From JBGPIK01 sp041484845 (lineage in GTDB: Bacteria; Desulfobacterota; Binatia; UBA9968): 42,586 nucleotides of DNA. The stretch lies in contig JBGPIK010000009.1 of assembly GCA_041484845.1 (NCBI GenBank), positions 1-42,586 of the forward strand, in the 5' to 3' direction. Of this stretch, positions 1-8,017 are shown piece by piece. The notes beneath the pieces were generated by a model. The model saw only the letters and a list, made by a program, of their open reading frames with translations, searched no databases and was not told the DNA's origin. Position 1 is the first letter of the stretch, and each line of letters starts with the position of its first letter. The position numbers and the translations under genes were made by a program.

Positions 1-700
1 CGCCTGAGGAATTTAGCCGGGGGCAATATTCAAGGAAGAATATTGCCGCCAAAGGCATCGGGTTAAAAACAGCAGCATTCGGCAACTGCAGCGTTGGGAT
101 ATGCACCGTCGAAGAGGTGCGCAAGATCTGATCGGGTAGTGAATAGGGCCAGGGCGGGTTGTCTTTCAGGCAAATCGCGTGCGGGTACGGCTGAACTTCC
201 AGACTATCCAAAGCCAACGGACCCAACTCATCGCTCAAATAACGAAACCCGTGGTGCAACAATGCCCAGGTCGTCACCGATTTGCCCTTTCCCGATGCGG
301 CAACCAACAGAAATGCTCTGCCCGAAACCCCCAGTGCGGCCGCGTGAACGAAATACAAATCGCGGCGTAATTTTTGTAATTCAATGGTTAAGTCCTTCTC
401 AAAGAGAAACAGAAACTCACCATCGTCCGCTGCCATAAGCGGCTCGCGTCCGCGACGTGCGATGCGAAAGCCGGACCTGTTCCGACACCTGCTAACCGTA
501 TATTCAAGGCTGGGAGAATCAGGCTTGTAAACTCGCATGCGGCCATAGTTGCCGACTAAGAGTTCAAGCGCCTCAGGATCGCGGCACTCAACTCTCACGC
601 CACATCCCAAGGTGTTCAGGAAAAGCACTTTGTGGCGGTCGATTGACAGCATTCTTCTAGATTTCGAGAAGGCGTTCCGGCTTTCCGGCACGGTCCACAT
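1..700 (-). CDS. HprK-like serine kinase, partial (3' end outside window)
   Basis: The minus-strand frame is open from about 700 to the left edge, giving about 233 residues of a protein whose end is missing. It contains VHAAALGVSG followed by a nucleotide-binding loop AASGKGKS (complement of about 278-301) and then RYLSDELGPL and PYPHAICLK. This is the layout of HPr kinase-related proteins (P-loop, then S-D-E, then a Pro/His strand). The first glycine of the usual GxSGxGKS loop is Ala here. Two in-frame ATGs exist, at 700 and 652. The first lies just after AGAGAGGG and leaves a 17-base gap from the preceding gene; the second would shorten the protein by 16 residues. It follows the PqqD-like gene and the 64-residue protein in what looks like one operon. 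The substrate is unknown. Such kinases are found in exopolysaccharide loci and, in other settings, phosphorylate peptides. The family call is sound; the role is inference. Confidence 0.8.
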   Translation of the reverse strand, partial: MWTVPESRNAFSKSRRMLSIDRHKVLFLNTLGCGVRVECRDPEALELLVGNYGRMRVYKPDSPSLEYTVSRCRNRSGFRIARRGREPLMAADDGEFLFLFEKDLTIELQKLRRDLYFVHAAALGVSGRAFLLVAASGKGKSVTTWALLHHGFRYLSDELGPLALDSLEVQPYPHAICLKDNPPWPYSLPDQILRTSSTVHIPTLQLPNAAVFNPMPLAAIFFLEYCPRLNSSG

Positions 701-717
701 GCCCTCTCTAAACCCGG

Positions 718-912
718 CTAACCGCCGGCACGTCTTCCTTGCGGCGTCTCGGTCCCTGCACCACCACGCGTGCTGTGACTTTTGTCCCGGCTGCTATTTT
801 TCCCAGAACCTGCGGCAGCAAATGCCGGCATGGCCTTGAGAGTTAAAATCACGGGAACCGCATAAGCGGTTTTCTTAACAAACTCTCTTCGCTCGATCTT
901 AGACTGCCACAT
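718..912 (-). CDS. 64-residue protein with twin-arginine-type signal; possible secreted or modified peptide
   Basis: The protein starts MWQSKIERREFVKK, an RRxFxK twin-arginine-like motif at residues 8-13. A hydrophobic stretch AYAVPVILTLKAMPAFA ends in an AFA-type signal peptidase site near residue 32. The remaining 32 residues are polar, rich in Gly, Ser, Thr, Arg and Lys, with no recognisable fold. The start is fixed by the best Shine-Dalgarno in the window (AAGGAGGTG, core about 6 bases before ATG). It sits between the PqqD-like gene (24 bases upstream) and the HprK-like kinase (17 bases downstream). I infer that the short exported tail could be the client of one or both partners, for example a peptide that is phosphorylated or otherwise processed. 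It is not a typical lasso precursor. That the gene is real is likely; the function is unknown. Confidence 0.72.
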   Translation of the reverse strand: MWQSKIERREFVKKTAYAVPVILTLKAMPAFAAAGSGKNSSRDKSHSTRGGAGTETPQGRRAGG

Positions 913-916
913 GGTG

Positions 917-925
917 CACCTCCTT
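917..925 (-). promoter_or_regulatory. Strong Shine-Dalgarno for the 64-residue protein
   Basis: The minus strand reads AAGGAGGTG-CACC-ATG, near-perfect complementarity to the 16S rRNA tail. It is much stronger than the sites of the neighbouring genes and suggests high translation of the small protein. Confidence 0.8.
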
Positions 926-936
926 GTTTTTGTTGT

Positions 937-1266
937 TTACAGCTTATCAATCAAATTTAGGTCGTGCAACTTATTGAGTACCACAAGCACATCGTTTAGA
1001 GCAGTCGATTGCTCAACTTCAAAAGCTTCACAAACGTGCCCAGCAATTTCGGCGGCGGTGCGTTGCCCGTCGCACTGTTCCCAGATAAAGCTCGCGGTTT
1101 TATTTAACTGATGGATCAACCCTTGTTCACGGTCTAGCACGACTAGTTCTCCGTCCACGAGGCGGGATTTGAAGTTGGGCCTGCGTTTCACGCGTGAGGT
1201 GCCGATAAGAGTCATCACTCCGTCCCGCAGTGGAGGGTCGTCTCTGGCTTCCAATTTTCGCATCAT
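937..1266 (-). CDS. PqqD-like peptide-binding protein
   Basis: A 109-residue protein matching the PqqD/RRE pattern. A strand region (RPNFKSRLVDGELVVLD) is followed by LIHQLNKTASFIWEQCDG, then TAAEIAGHVCEAFEV and a C-terminal helix ending in LNKLHDLNLI. The N-LN-TA-xIWE-C-DG-T block is the family signature. PqqD-type domains bind leader peptides and present them to modifying enzymes. A start at 1266 (MMRKLEARDD) is preferred over upstream codons: AGAGAG lies just upstream, and the ATG overlaps the stop of the truncated NRPS frame as ATGA. A start one codon later at 1263 is equally possible. Genes for a 64-residue secreted peptide and an HprK-like kinase follow, so a role in peptide recognition is a reasonable inference. 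No radical-SAM, cyclase or transglutaminase partner is in the window. Confidence 0.85.
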   Translation of the reverse strand: MMRKLEARDDPPLRDGVMTLIGTSRVKRRPNFKSRLVDGELVVLDREQGLIHQLNKTASFIWEQCDGQRTAAEIAGHVCEAFEVEQSTALNDVLVVLNKLHDLNLIDKL

Positions 1267-2399
1267 CGATCTCTCTGAACCATCTGCCGTGCGATGCATG
1301 ATCTTTGACGTATCGGCTCACCCACTCCGCGTGTCATGTGGTCGAGACTCAAGCCCGTCAGACGCAAAACTCGTAGGCCAACTATCGAAAACAAGCGCCG
1401 TCGCGTCGGGTGTACGTTCGACCTGCTCCTCAAATAGCTCGTGGATGCACTTCTGTTTGGGATAGTCTCTCTGAGTGGCGTGCCATTGGAGGATTTGTTG
1501 ATGCTTTCAGCTTTGGTGAGTATGCCAAGATCAGCGACCCTTTGGTCTGGATTGCCGACCATGCCTTCCAATAAGGTCTGAAAATGACCCGCCATCCTCT
1601 CGATGGTCGCTGCGTCGAATAGACCGCTGCCGTACTTCAAAGCCCCGCGCAGGCGGCCCCTCCGCTCCACCATCGGAAGAGTCAGATCGCATCTCGCCAA
1701 ACCGAATTCCAACGACGCGGCTTGGCCGGCCATTTTGCGTTCACGCTCGGGCGAGGATGCGTATCGAAACATAACCTGGAATATCGGATGGTGGCTCGCC
1801 GCAGGGCGGATCCGCAGTTCTTCCAGCAGGCGCTGGAACGCCAAATGGCGATGAGCGTATGCCGCCGACGTGGTTTGCCGTATCTGTCTGAGCAATTCGG
1901 GCGATGTCAGGTCCGGTATAAACCGCACACGCAGGACTACGGTGTTGATCCACTCGCTCACCCATCCCTCGTCTTCCGCGACCTTCCCGCCAAACATCGG
2001 GCTGCCGGCGAGTATGTCATCCTGCCCCGTGTACCGGTGCAGCAGGACCGTAAAGCCGGCCACCAGCGTCATGAACACGGTTGTCTGTTCACAGCGGCTC
2101 AAGTTCCGTAAAGAAAGTGCCAATGACGTGGGCAGCGCAAAACGGTACGTCGCCATTCGCGAATTCTGCGCGGAAGAACGCGGTCGATCGGTCGGAAGTT
2201 CTAAGTACATAGGAGCCCCGGCCAATTCTTTCGAACAGTACGCCAAGTGAGGATCCGGCATGTTTATCTCGGCACCGCGCTTCCCGCTCGCTTTCTCCCT
2301 ACGCGCGTGAGATGCCTCTGGTCGAGATCTTTTCAGGGCTCTTTTCATGGCGGTCTCGAGATCTTTTTGGCTTACCTGTGCCCCCCCACGACTTGCCAC
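1263..2399 (-). pseudogene. Truncated, frameshifted NRPS condensation-domain remnant
   Basis: From about 2260 down to 1500 the frame encodes the C-terminal half of an NRPS condensation domain: LAGAPMYLELPTDRPR, TTVFMTLVAGFTVLLHRYTG, DDILAGSP, and the latch-region motif HHPIFQVMF. The N-terminal half with the catalytic HHxxxDG motif is absent and replaced by a Lys/Arg-rich stretch. Near 1495 the homology jumps frame. The second frame reads ILQWHATQRDYPK and HELFEEQVERTPDATALVFD, the normal start of an adenylation domain, then decays and stops at 1318, while the first frame runs on to 1263. The 5' end overlaps the end of the WbpM-like gene (the 2399 start is a GTG); the 3' stop overlaps the PqqD start as ATGA. 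A C-A synthetase has therefore lost its front, most of its A domain and its reading frame. The open frame could still be translated, but catalysis is not expected. Confidence 0.8.
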
Positions 2400-4303
2400 A
2401 CTCTCGATGAAACTTGCTTTTTCGCTCGGGGATAGCCCGCCTGGCGCGCAACTTCAGTATTCATCGGCCTGAAAGTGGGAACGACTTCACAGAGCCACTC
2501 GATCAAAGGTTCAGATCGATCCTCCGTGACCAGTCGTTCCAGCTCGGCGATTTTCTCATGCATAAACTCCAGATCAGGAATGCCGATCGCTTCGACTCGC
2601 AGAATCTTTTCCACGTTTGAAGCAACCAGCGCCTCATCCGCTCCGACCAGCTCTTCGCGTAATTTTTCGCCCGGTCGAAGACCGACCACCGTAATGGCAA
2701 TTTCCTCGTCCGGAACGAAGCCGGAAAGGCGAATCATATTGCGCGCCATATCGATGACCTTGATCTGTTCCCCCATATCCAGAACAAAAATCTCGCCCCC
2801 TTGAGCCAGCGTTGCGCCTTGCAGCACCAAAAGAACCGCCTCGGGAATGGTCATAAAATAGCGTTGGATTTCCCGATGGGTCACGGTGACGGGGCCACCC
2901 TGCTCGATTTGCTTTAAGAACAGCGGAATGACACTGCCGTTGCTCCCCAGCACGTTGCCAAATCGCACGGCGCTGAACAACGGGTCGCCCGGACTGCCGC
3001 TCTGAGCCAACGCTTGAAGGTACAATTCGCCGACGCGCTTCGTCGCTCCCATCACGCTGGTTGGATTCACCGCTTTATCCGTCGATATCAAAATAAATTT
3101 CTCTACATTATTCCGGATCGCCGCCTGAACAAGACGGTGAGTCCCGATGATGTTATTCAGCGCCGCCTCGACCGGATGCTCTTCGAGCATAGGGACGTGC
3201 TTATAAGCGGCCGCGTGAAAAATAATTTCAGGCGCATGGTCATTGAAAGTCTGTTCAAGAGATCTGGTGTTTTTAATGTCGGCCAGCACCGCGACGCGGC
3301 TTAACTCCGGCGCGGAACGTTGCAGTTCCATCGCTATATCGTAAAGAGCGCTCTCGCTCTGGTCCAAGAGAATGAGTTGCGCCGGTTCATGTTTGGCTAT
3401 TTGCCGGCTCAACTCCGAACCAATGGAACCGCCTGCGCCGGTGATCAAGATTTTTCTGCCGTTGACCAGCTTGTGCACGGTCTCAATATTTAACCCGACG
3501 GGCGTCCTTTCGAGCAAATCCTCCACCGAGAGATTGCGAATTTGGCTAACTCCCACTCTCCCGTTGGGCAGATCTCTCTCCCTCGGCAGAGTTCTCAACG
3601 GCACTTTGAATGCCTGAAGGGCCGTCACCAGTTCACGGATCATGGCGGGTTCGGCCGATGGAATTGCAATCACGACCTCATGTGGCTTTTCGGTTGTCAG
3701 AATCTTCGGGAGATCCTGTTTTCTTCCGAGAACTCGGACGCCATGAATCCGTCTACCCACCTTATTATGATCATCGTCAATGAATCCAATCGGTTGGTAA
3801 TCGTAAAAAGCGCCGTTATTCTTCATGTCCCGAACGATCATCTCGCCCGCGTCGCCGGCACCATAGATCAAGACCCGCTTTTTCCCGTCGAGTTGTCCAA
3901 AGCCATAATAGAGGCGGCGTGCCAATCGACTCCCGCCCATAAGGAATATCAGCAGAAGCATGTCGATGATAAAGATCGAGAGAGGATATTTCTGGGCGCC
4001 GAAGACCCAATGAACCAGAATGTAAAAAACTGCCGTGCTTGCGGCGACACCGATGATAACATTGCGCAAATCCCAGATGCCCGTATATCGCCATAGGCCT
4101 TTGTAAAGCTGCAACGGAACAAAAGTTAGCCCTCGGATCGCGATGAGCCACGGGATCGTCGCGACGAAAAGCGCCTTTTCCGGCGCGGGAATCACTCCGT
4201 CAAAGCGGACCCAGAAAGCAAGATAATTGCAGATCGCGATCAGTACCACGTGTAATCCGACGGTAAGAAATCGACGGTACTTGAGTACGGTTGCTTTGAT
4301 CAT
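2372..4303 (-). CDS. Membrane NDP-sugar 4,6-dehydratase (WbpM/CapD/FlaA1 long form)
   Basis: The 643 residues show the full long form. Four membrane segments lie in the first about 125 residues. A first Rossmann domain has GAGDAG at 148-153. A second, catalytic SDR domain starts near residue 285 with ITGAGGSIGSE. The usual catalytic Tyr is replaced by Met (SVMGATKR), as is known for this membrane family. FKHVP-type (YKHVPMLEEHP) and LRPGEKL motifs are present. Members convert UDP-GlcNAc to the 4-keto-6-deoxy sugar at the inner membrane, the first step to QuiNAc, FucNAc or bacillosamine. The ATG at 4303 has GGAG eight bases upstream. It stands 198 bases downstream of fcl, a gap in which I see no gene. 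The exact sugar product cannot be told. The gene looks intact. Confidence 0.93.
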   Translation of the reverse strand: MIKATVLKYRRFLTVGLHVVLIAICNYLAFWVRFDGVIPAPEKALFVATIPWLIAIRGLTFVPLQLYKGLWRYTGIWDLRNVIIGVAASTAVFYILVHWVFGAQKYPLSIFIIDMLLLIFLMGGSRLARRLYYGFGQLDGKKRVLIYGAGDAGEMIVRDMKNNGAFYDYQPIGFIDDDHNKVGRRIHGVRVLGRKQDLPKILTTEKPHEVVIAIPSAEPAMIRELVTALQAFKVPLRTLPRERDLPNGRVGVSQIRNLSVEDLLERTPVGLNIETVHKLVNGRKILITGAGGSIGSELSRQIAKHEPAQLILLDQSESALYDIAMELQRSAPELSRVAVLADIKNTRSLEQTFNDHAPEIIFHAAAYKHVPMLEEHPVEAALNNIIGTHRLVQAAIRNNVEKFILISTDKAVNPTSVMGATKRVGELYLQALAQSGSPGDPLFSAVRFGNVLGSNGSVIPLFLKQIEQGGPVTVTHREIQRYFMTIPEAVLLVLQGATLAQGGEIFVLDMGEQIKVIDMARNMIRLSGFVPDEEIAITVVGLRPGEKLREELVGADEALVASNVEKILRVEAIGIPDLEFMHEKIAELERLVTEDRSEPLIEWLCEVVPTFRPMNTEVARQAGYPRAKKQVSSRVWQVVGGHR

Positions 4304-4501
4304 GAACGTATCTCCAATCCTAGCGTTTAAGAGCTGCGGCCCGTTATTGCCGGATAGCCATGCTAACGATCGCAGGGGGGAAACAGAGGGGTCAATTTGC
4401 GACAGATGATGAATGGAAAGTCAGGAAAGTTGCCGCTGTCTGTGTTACCGAAAAATGTCTAACAGGGAGGAATCAATCGGTTCTGGTCAGTAAGCGGGAT
4501 G

Positions 4502-5464
4502 CTAATCGACAATGAGTGCTTGCTTTTTGTGGTAATGCTCAAGAAACCAGCGCACGGTGTTCGCAATACCCTCGCGAAGACTCCATTGGGCCCGGAATCC
4601 GAAGTATTGTTGAGCCCTGCTGACATCGAGGCATCGGCGCGGCTGACCATTAGGCTCGGCCGCGTCCCAAGTGACCCGGCCATGAAAGCCGACCTCTTCG
4701 CAGACGATCTGAGCCAATTGTTTAATAGATATTTCTTCGCCCGTGCCGAGATTGACCGGCTCCGAGCCGTTATATTGTTCGGTGGCCCGGACGATTCCTT
4801 CCGCGGCATCTTCGACGTAAAGAAACTCTCGCGTCGGCGAACCGTCACCCCACAAAATGATCTGTCCGTCGTCGTTTTCTTTGGCTTCGACACACTTGCG
4901 GATCAGCGCGGGGATCACATGAGACGTCTCGAGGTCAAAATTATCTCCGGGACCGTAAAGATTCACCGGAACCAGATAGATAGCGTTAAACCCGTACTGT
5001 GAGCGGTATGCCTGGGCTTGCACGAGCATCATTTTCTTTGCTAAGCCGTACGGAGCATTCGTTTCTTCAGGATAGCCGTTCCACAGAGCGTCTTCCTTAA
5101 AAGGAATAGGCGCGAATTTTGGGTAGGCACAGACCGTTCCGACCTGCACGAACTTTTCGATGGCAAACTGTCTCGCGTATTCCATCAACTGGATGCCCAT
5201 GATTGCATTGTCATAGAAAAATTTGCCTGGATTCGCGCGATTTGCACCGATGCCGCCGACTACGGCCGCAAGATGGATGACGAGCTCGGGTTTAGCATCG
5301 TTATATAACCTGACAATCGCCTCACGTTCGCGCAAATCGTACTGCTTCGATCGCGGAACAAAGATCTCCGAGCAGCCGCGTTCGCGCAGCTTTTCGACCA
5401 CGTGCGAACCGAGAAAGCCGGCGCCACCGGTCACGAGGAGACGTTTGGAGGACCAGAAGGACAT
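4502..5464 (-). CDS. fcl: GDP-L-fucose synthase
   Basis: A 320-residue extended SDR of the normal length for GDP-4-keto-6-deoxy-mannose 3,5-epimerase/4-reductase. The NADP loop GGAGFLGSH is at 13-21. It also has AAVVGGIGANRANP, the VGTVCAYP strand with its catalytic Ser region, and the YGLAKK active-site Tyr/Lys. The NLYGPGDNFD substrate loop and SPTREFLYVED are characteristic of this enzyme rather than other SDRs. It completes the route GDP-mannose to GDP-L-fucose begun by gmd (5731-6756), from which it is separated by a 266-base gap carrying repeats and a gene remnant. The ATG at 5464 has no strong ribosome-binding site. Confidence 0.95.
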   Translation of the reverse strand: MSFWSSKRLLVTGGAGFLGSHVVEKLRERGCSEIFVPRSKQYDLREREAIVRLYNDAKPELVIHLAAVVGGIGANRANPGKFFYDNAIMGIQLMEYARQFAIEKFVQVGTVCAYPKFAPIPFKEDALWNGYPEETNAPYGLAKKMMLVQAQAYRSQYGFNAIYLVPVNLYGPGDNFDLETSHVIPALIRKCVEAKENDDGQIILWGDGSPTREFLYVEDAAEGIVRATEQYNGSEPVNLGTGEEISIKQLAQIVCEEVGFHGRVTWDAAEPNGQPRRCLDVSRAQQYFGFRAQWSLREGIANTVRWFLEHYHKKQALIVD

Positions 5465-5503
5465 AGGTTTTAAAAGCCGCGGTTGAGGGCTAGGCTTAAC
5501 TAG

Positions 5504-5531
5504 AGGGCAGAAGGCAGCTCGCAGTTGGCAG
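5504..5531. repeat. Period-7 repeat, four NNNGCAG units
   Basis: Four consecutive heptads ending in GCAG (AGGGCAG, AAGGCAG, CTCGCAG, TTGGCAG) lie between fcl and gmd, on the left side of the four-helix-bundle remnant. The same unit recurs at 5568-5581 and, inverted, at 5720-5747. Confidence 0.75.
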
Positions 5532-5567
5532 CAGGTCCCCGGGCGAGGGGAACAAGGACAAGACTAT

Positions 5568-5581
5568 CTGGCAGTTGGCAG
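5568..5581. repeat. Period-7 repeat, two NNNGCAG units
   Basis: Two more heptads, CTGGCAG and TTGGCAG, in the same orientation as the 5504-5531 set. They end 13 bases from the stop codon of the four-helix-bundle remnant. Confidence 0.65.
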
Positions 5582-5594
5582 GACGCCGTCTTAA

Positions 5595-5726
5595 TCATTT
5601 CACTTTCCCCTTCCTCGAACAAAATTTTTCTGGAGCGGCGATCATGGACCCTAACATTTTGCCAATTTCCTCATAACCGGATGAAAGCTCTTTATGAACT
5701 CCGAGCGGCTCTTTGTTCGCTGCCAT
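5595..5726 (-). pseudogene. Remnant of a four-helix-bundle (23S rRNA IVP/S23-type) protein gene
   Basis: The minus strand encodes a 43-codon frame. Residues 16-37 read SGYEEIGKMLGS then MIAAPEKFCS, which I recognise as the conserved C-terminus of the four-helix-bundle protein family related to 23S rRNA intervening-sequence proteins. Family members are about 115-130 residues, so roughly three quarters is missing, including all of helices 1-3. The ATG at 5726 lies inside a heptad repeat and has no ribosome-binding site, so it is probably accidental. Heptad repeats flank the remnant on both sides, inverted relative to each other. This is a dead fragment left by deletion, or a repeat-bounded cassette that has decayed. 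The homology call is from memory of the family. Confidence 0.7.
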
Positions 5727-5747
5727 CTGCCTACTGCTTGCTGCCGG
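5720..5747. repeat. Inverted period-7 repeat overlapping the gmd stop
   Basis: Four heptads CTGCNNN (CTGCCAT, CTGCCTA, CTGCTTG, CTGCCGG) are the reverse complement of the 5504-5581 units. They overlap the last five gmd codons and its stop codon, so the end of the Gmd protein (about AGSKQ) is encoded by repeat sequence. Confidence 0.75.
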
Positions 5748-6756
5748 CTGAGGACCTAAAGCCTTTCGCGTGAGCTTCCCGCGCCGCCAGTTCTAGGTCA
5801 GCATCGACCATTAACCGAACCAGCTCCTTAAACCTTACTTTCGGCGTCCAGCCTAGTTTCTCTTTTGCTTTGCTGGCGTCGCCAATGAGCAAATCGACCT
5901 CTGCGGGCCGGTAATAGCGCGGATCGATATCCACATGTTTTTTCCAGTCGAGACCGGCATAACCAAACGCCTCGTCAAGCAGGTCACGGATCGAGTGAGT
6001 CTCTCCTGTAGCGATTACGTAATTATCAGGCTGTTCCTGCTGGAGCATCAGCCACATCGCTTCTACGTATTCCTTCGCGTAACCCCAGTCTCTCCTGGCG
6101 TCAAGGTTCCCTAAGTAAAGCTTGTCGTCCAGGCCGTGCTTGATGTGGGCGGCGGCACGCGTAATTTTGCGCGTCACGAAGGTTTCGCCCCTCCTGGGAG
6201 ATTCGTGATTGAACAGTATGCCATTGCAGGCGAACATATCGTAGCTCTCCCGGTAGTTGACGGTGACCCAATACGCATAAACCTTAGCGGCGCCGTACGG
6301 GCTGCGCGGGTAAAAAGGCGTTGTCTCGCGCTGCGGCACCTCAAGCACTTTGCCAAACATCTCCGAGCTGCTCGCCTGATAAAACCTGGCCTTAATCCCC
6401 GCTTCGCGAATCGCTTCTAAGATCCTTATCGTGCCGATTCCGGTGACGTCACCCGTATACTCTGGAATATCGAAACTCACGCGCACCTGGCTCTGCGCTC
6501 CTAAATGATAGATCTCGTCGGGTTGAATGCGATAAAGGAGCTTTATGAGATTCGTTGAATCCGCGATATCCCCATAGTGCAGAAACAGTTTCACACCATT
6601 GATGTGCGGGTCCTGATAAAGGTGATCTATCCGTTCGGTGTTGAAGGTCGACGCACGCCGGATAATCCCATGCACCTCATACCCTTTTGCAAGCAAAAGT
6701 TCTGCTAAGTAGGAACCATCTTGGCCGGTGATACCGGTAATAAGCGCTTTATTCAT
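5731..6756 (-). CDS. gmd: GDP-mannose 4,6-dehydratase
   Basis: 341 residues from ATG 6756, close to the normal family length. It has the NADP loop GITGQDGSYLAE near the N-terminus, IIRRASTFNTERIDHLY, SSSEMFGKV (active-site Thr/Ser-Glu region), the SPYGAAK Tyr/Lys pair, NHESPRRGETFVTRKI and RPAEVDLLIGDASKAK, all diagnostic of Gmd. It converts GDP-D-mannose to GDP-4-keto-6-deoxy-D-mannose for fcl. A GTG at 6768 is an alternative start; ATG 6756 with AGAGG 11 bases upstream fits homologous N-termini (MNKALITG) better. The C-terminal residues (about GFRSSAGSKQ) run into the heptad repeat and are not conserved family sequence. Confidence 0.96.
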   Translation of the reverse strand: MNKALITGITGQDGSYLAELLLAKGYEVHGIIRRASTFNTERIDHLYQDPHINGVKLFLHYGDIADSTNLIKLLYRIQPDEIYHLGAQSQVRVSFDIPEYTGDVTGIGTIRILEAIREAGIKARFYQASSSEMFGKVLEVPQRETTPFYPRSPYGAAKVYAYWVTVNYRESYDMFACNGILFNHESPRRGETFVTRKITRAAAHIKHGLDDKLYLGNLDARRDWGYAKEYVEAMWLMLQQEQPDNYVIATGETHSIRDLLDEAFGYAGLDWKKHVDIDPRYYRPAEVDLLIGDASKAKEKLGWTPKVRFKELVRLMVDADLELAAREAHAKGFRSSAGSKQ

Positions 6757-6819
6757 ACTTTGTAGCACCTCTTGTCCCGAGGTACGGAACCACGGATCCT
6801 GCCTAAAACGGATGACACT

Positions 6820-7995
6820 TTACAGGGAATGTTCCTGATAAGCTTCCCGCGATATAGCCACAAAAGCCTGCGCGTAGGAACGTAGCCGTTTAGGAACGTT
6901 TAACCGCGCCTCACGCTCGAACTCTTCATCGGGACCGGGAGCCGTTTTATCCCAAATCTGCGCCAACTTTATTTCAAGGTCTTGACAATCCTCTGGACTA
7001 AAATATATCGCCCCAGGTGGATTTTGTTCTCGGTGCGCGGGGATATCCGATACCAGCACCCGTTTGCCCACCGACCGGGCCTCATCCACGCTCATGCCCC
7101 AGCCTTCAAACCGCGAAGGGTTAAGCACGCAAACACTTTGTCGGATCAGTGAAAGAACATGCGCGTGAGGAATCAGCCCGAGGTAGATGATTTGCCCGCG
7201 CAAGTCCCACTCCGACACCTTCTGCCACAGGCTGGCGAAATATCCGGCGTGCCGAGAATCTCCCGGATAACCGGTGCAGACCACGGTAATCTTGATTCCC
7301 CTATCCTTTAAATTTTTTACCGCGCGAAACACCAATTCATGATTCTTATGTTTCCAGAACTGGTTAGGGAGGCAAACAAATTTCTCGGGGAGATGATAAA
7401 GACGCACAATGGTGCCCGGATCCAATTCGTAAATGACCTCAGGAATACGACTGACCGGGGACAACACTCTTGCTTTAGAGGCATACAGCGGCGCAAAAGC
7501 CTGGAAATCCTTTTTGACGGCCTCGCTCAACACAATGATCCTGGTCGCCGCCTCGGCACTCTGGATAAAGCTCGCATCACGATCCAAACGCTCCCGCTCG
7601 CTAAACATCTCCGGCAAATGGACGTGTTGGAAATCCGGTAACCACGACAACGTGGCCACTCCGGAGCATTTGAATAGCAGAGCCTGGGTAAAGAGAACGT
7701 TTATCCCATTTTGTCTCAAAAATTTCTCAAAACACTTATCCCGGAGGAACAAGTATTTAGAGAGGTCGTTAGTTACGCCCCTTACGCTCCATCGTCTAGG
7801 GTTGTCGTAATACAAATAGCCGTCCGTGCCAATCGACTGGGCATAATCACGAAGAGTCCCCTCCTTCTGGAAAGATATCACCGTCAGGTCGAAATTGTTC
7901 AGCCCCAACTGCCGCACGGCAAAGACAAGATTGTGCAGCAGGACTTGCCCCGCTACCCATTGCTGATTTCCCATCGTTCCTAGAGCTATCTTCAA
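6820..7995 (-). CDS. Glycosyltransferase, GT4 family
   Basis: About 391 residues of a retaining GT-B enzyme. The C-terminal half has LPNQFWKHKNHELVFRAV, the glycine-rich YLGLIPHAH segment, and NPSRFEGWGMSVDEARSVGK, the E-x7-E-type motif that binds the nucleotide-sugar donor. The start is best placed at TTG 7995 (translated MKIALGTMGNQQW), because GAGG lies nine bases upstream and the protein then begins at the first Rossmann strand. A longer frame opens at TTG 8061 but would overlap the preceding gene by 44 bases. Donor and acceptor are unknown. Its position between two GDP-mannose dehydratase genes makes transfer of fucose or another GDP-sugar plausible. Confidence 0.88.
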   Translation of the reverse strand: MKIALGTMGNQQWVAGQVLLHNLVFAVRQLGLNNFDLTVISFQKEGTLRDYAQSIGTDGYLYYDNPRRWSVRGVTNDLSKYLFLRDKCFEKFLRQNGINVLFTQALLFKCSGVATLSWLPDFQHVHLPEMFSERERLDRDASFIQSAEAATRIIVLSEAVKKDFQAFAPLYASKARVLSPVSRIPEVIYELDPGTIVRLYHLPEKFVCLPNQFWKHKNHELVFRAVKNLKDRGIKITVVCTGYPGDSRHAGYFASLWQKVSEWDLRGQIIYLGLIPHAHVLSLIRQSVCVLNPSRFEGWGMSVDEARSVGKRVLVSDIPAHREQNPPGAIYFSPEDCQDLEIKLAQIWDKTAPGPDEEFEREARLNVPKRLRSYAQAFVAISREAYQEHSL

Positions 7996-8017
7996 GTCGT
8001 TTGACCTCGCTATGAAT

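Noticed and set aside
22..47. Perfect 9-base inverted repeat (GGCAATATT, 8-base loop) resembling a terminator stem
   Set aside because: It lies inside the open HprK-like reading frame and has no T-run on either side.
94..438. Plus-strand open frames opposite the kinase
   Set aside because: Shadow of the HprK-like gene: the minus frame carries the P-loop and family motifs, the plus frames none.
5504..5747. Heptad arrays as a CRISPR
   Set aside because: The period is only seven bases, with variable three-base parts and no spacers of CRISPR length; no cas genes are near.
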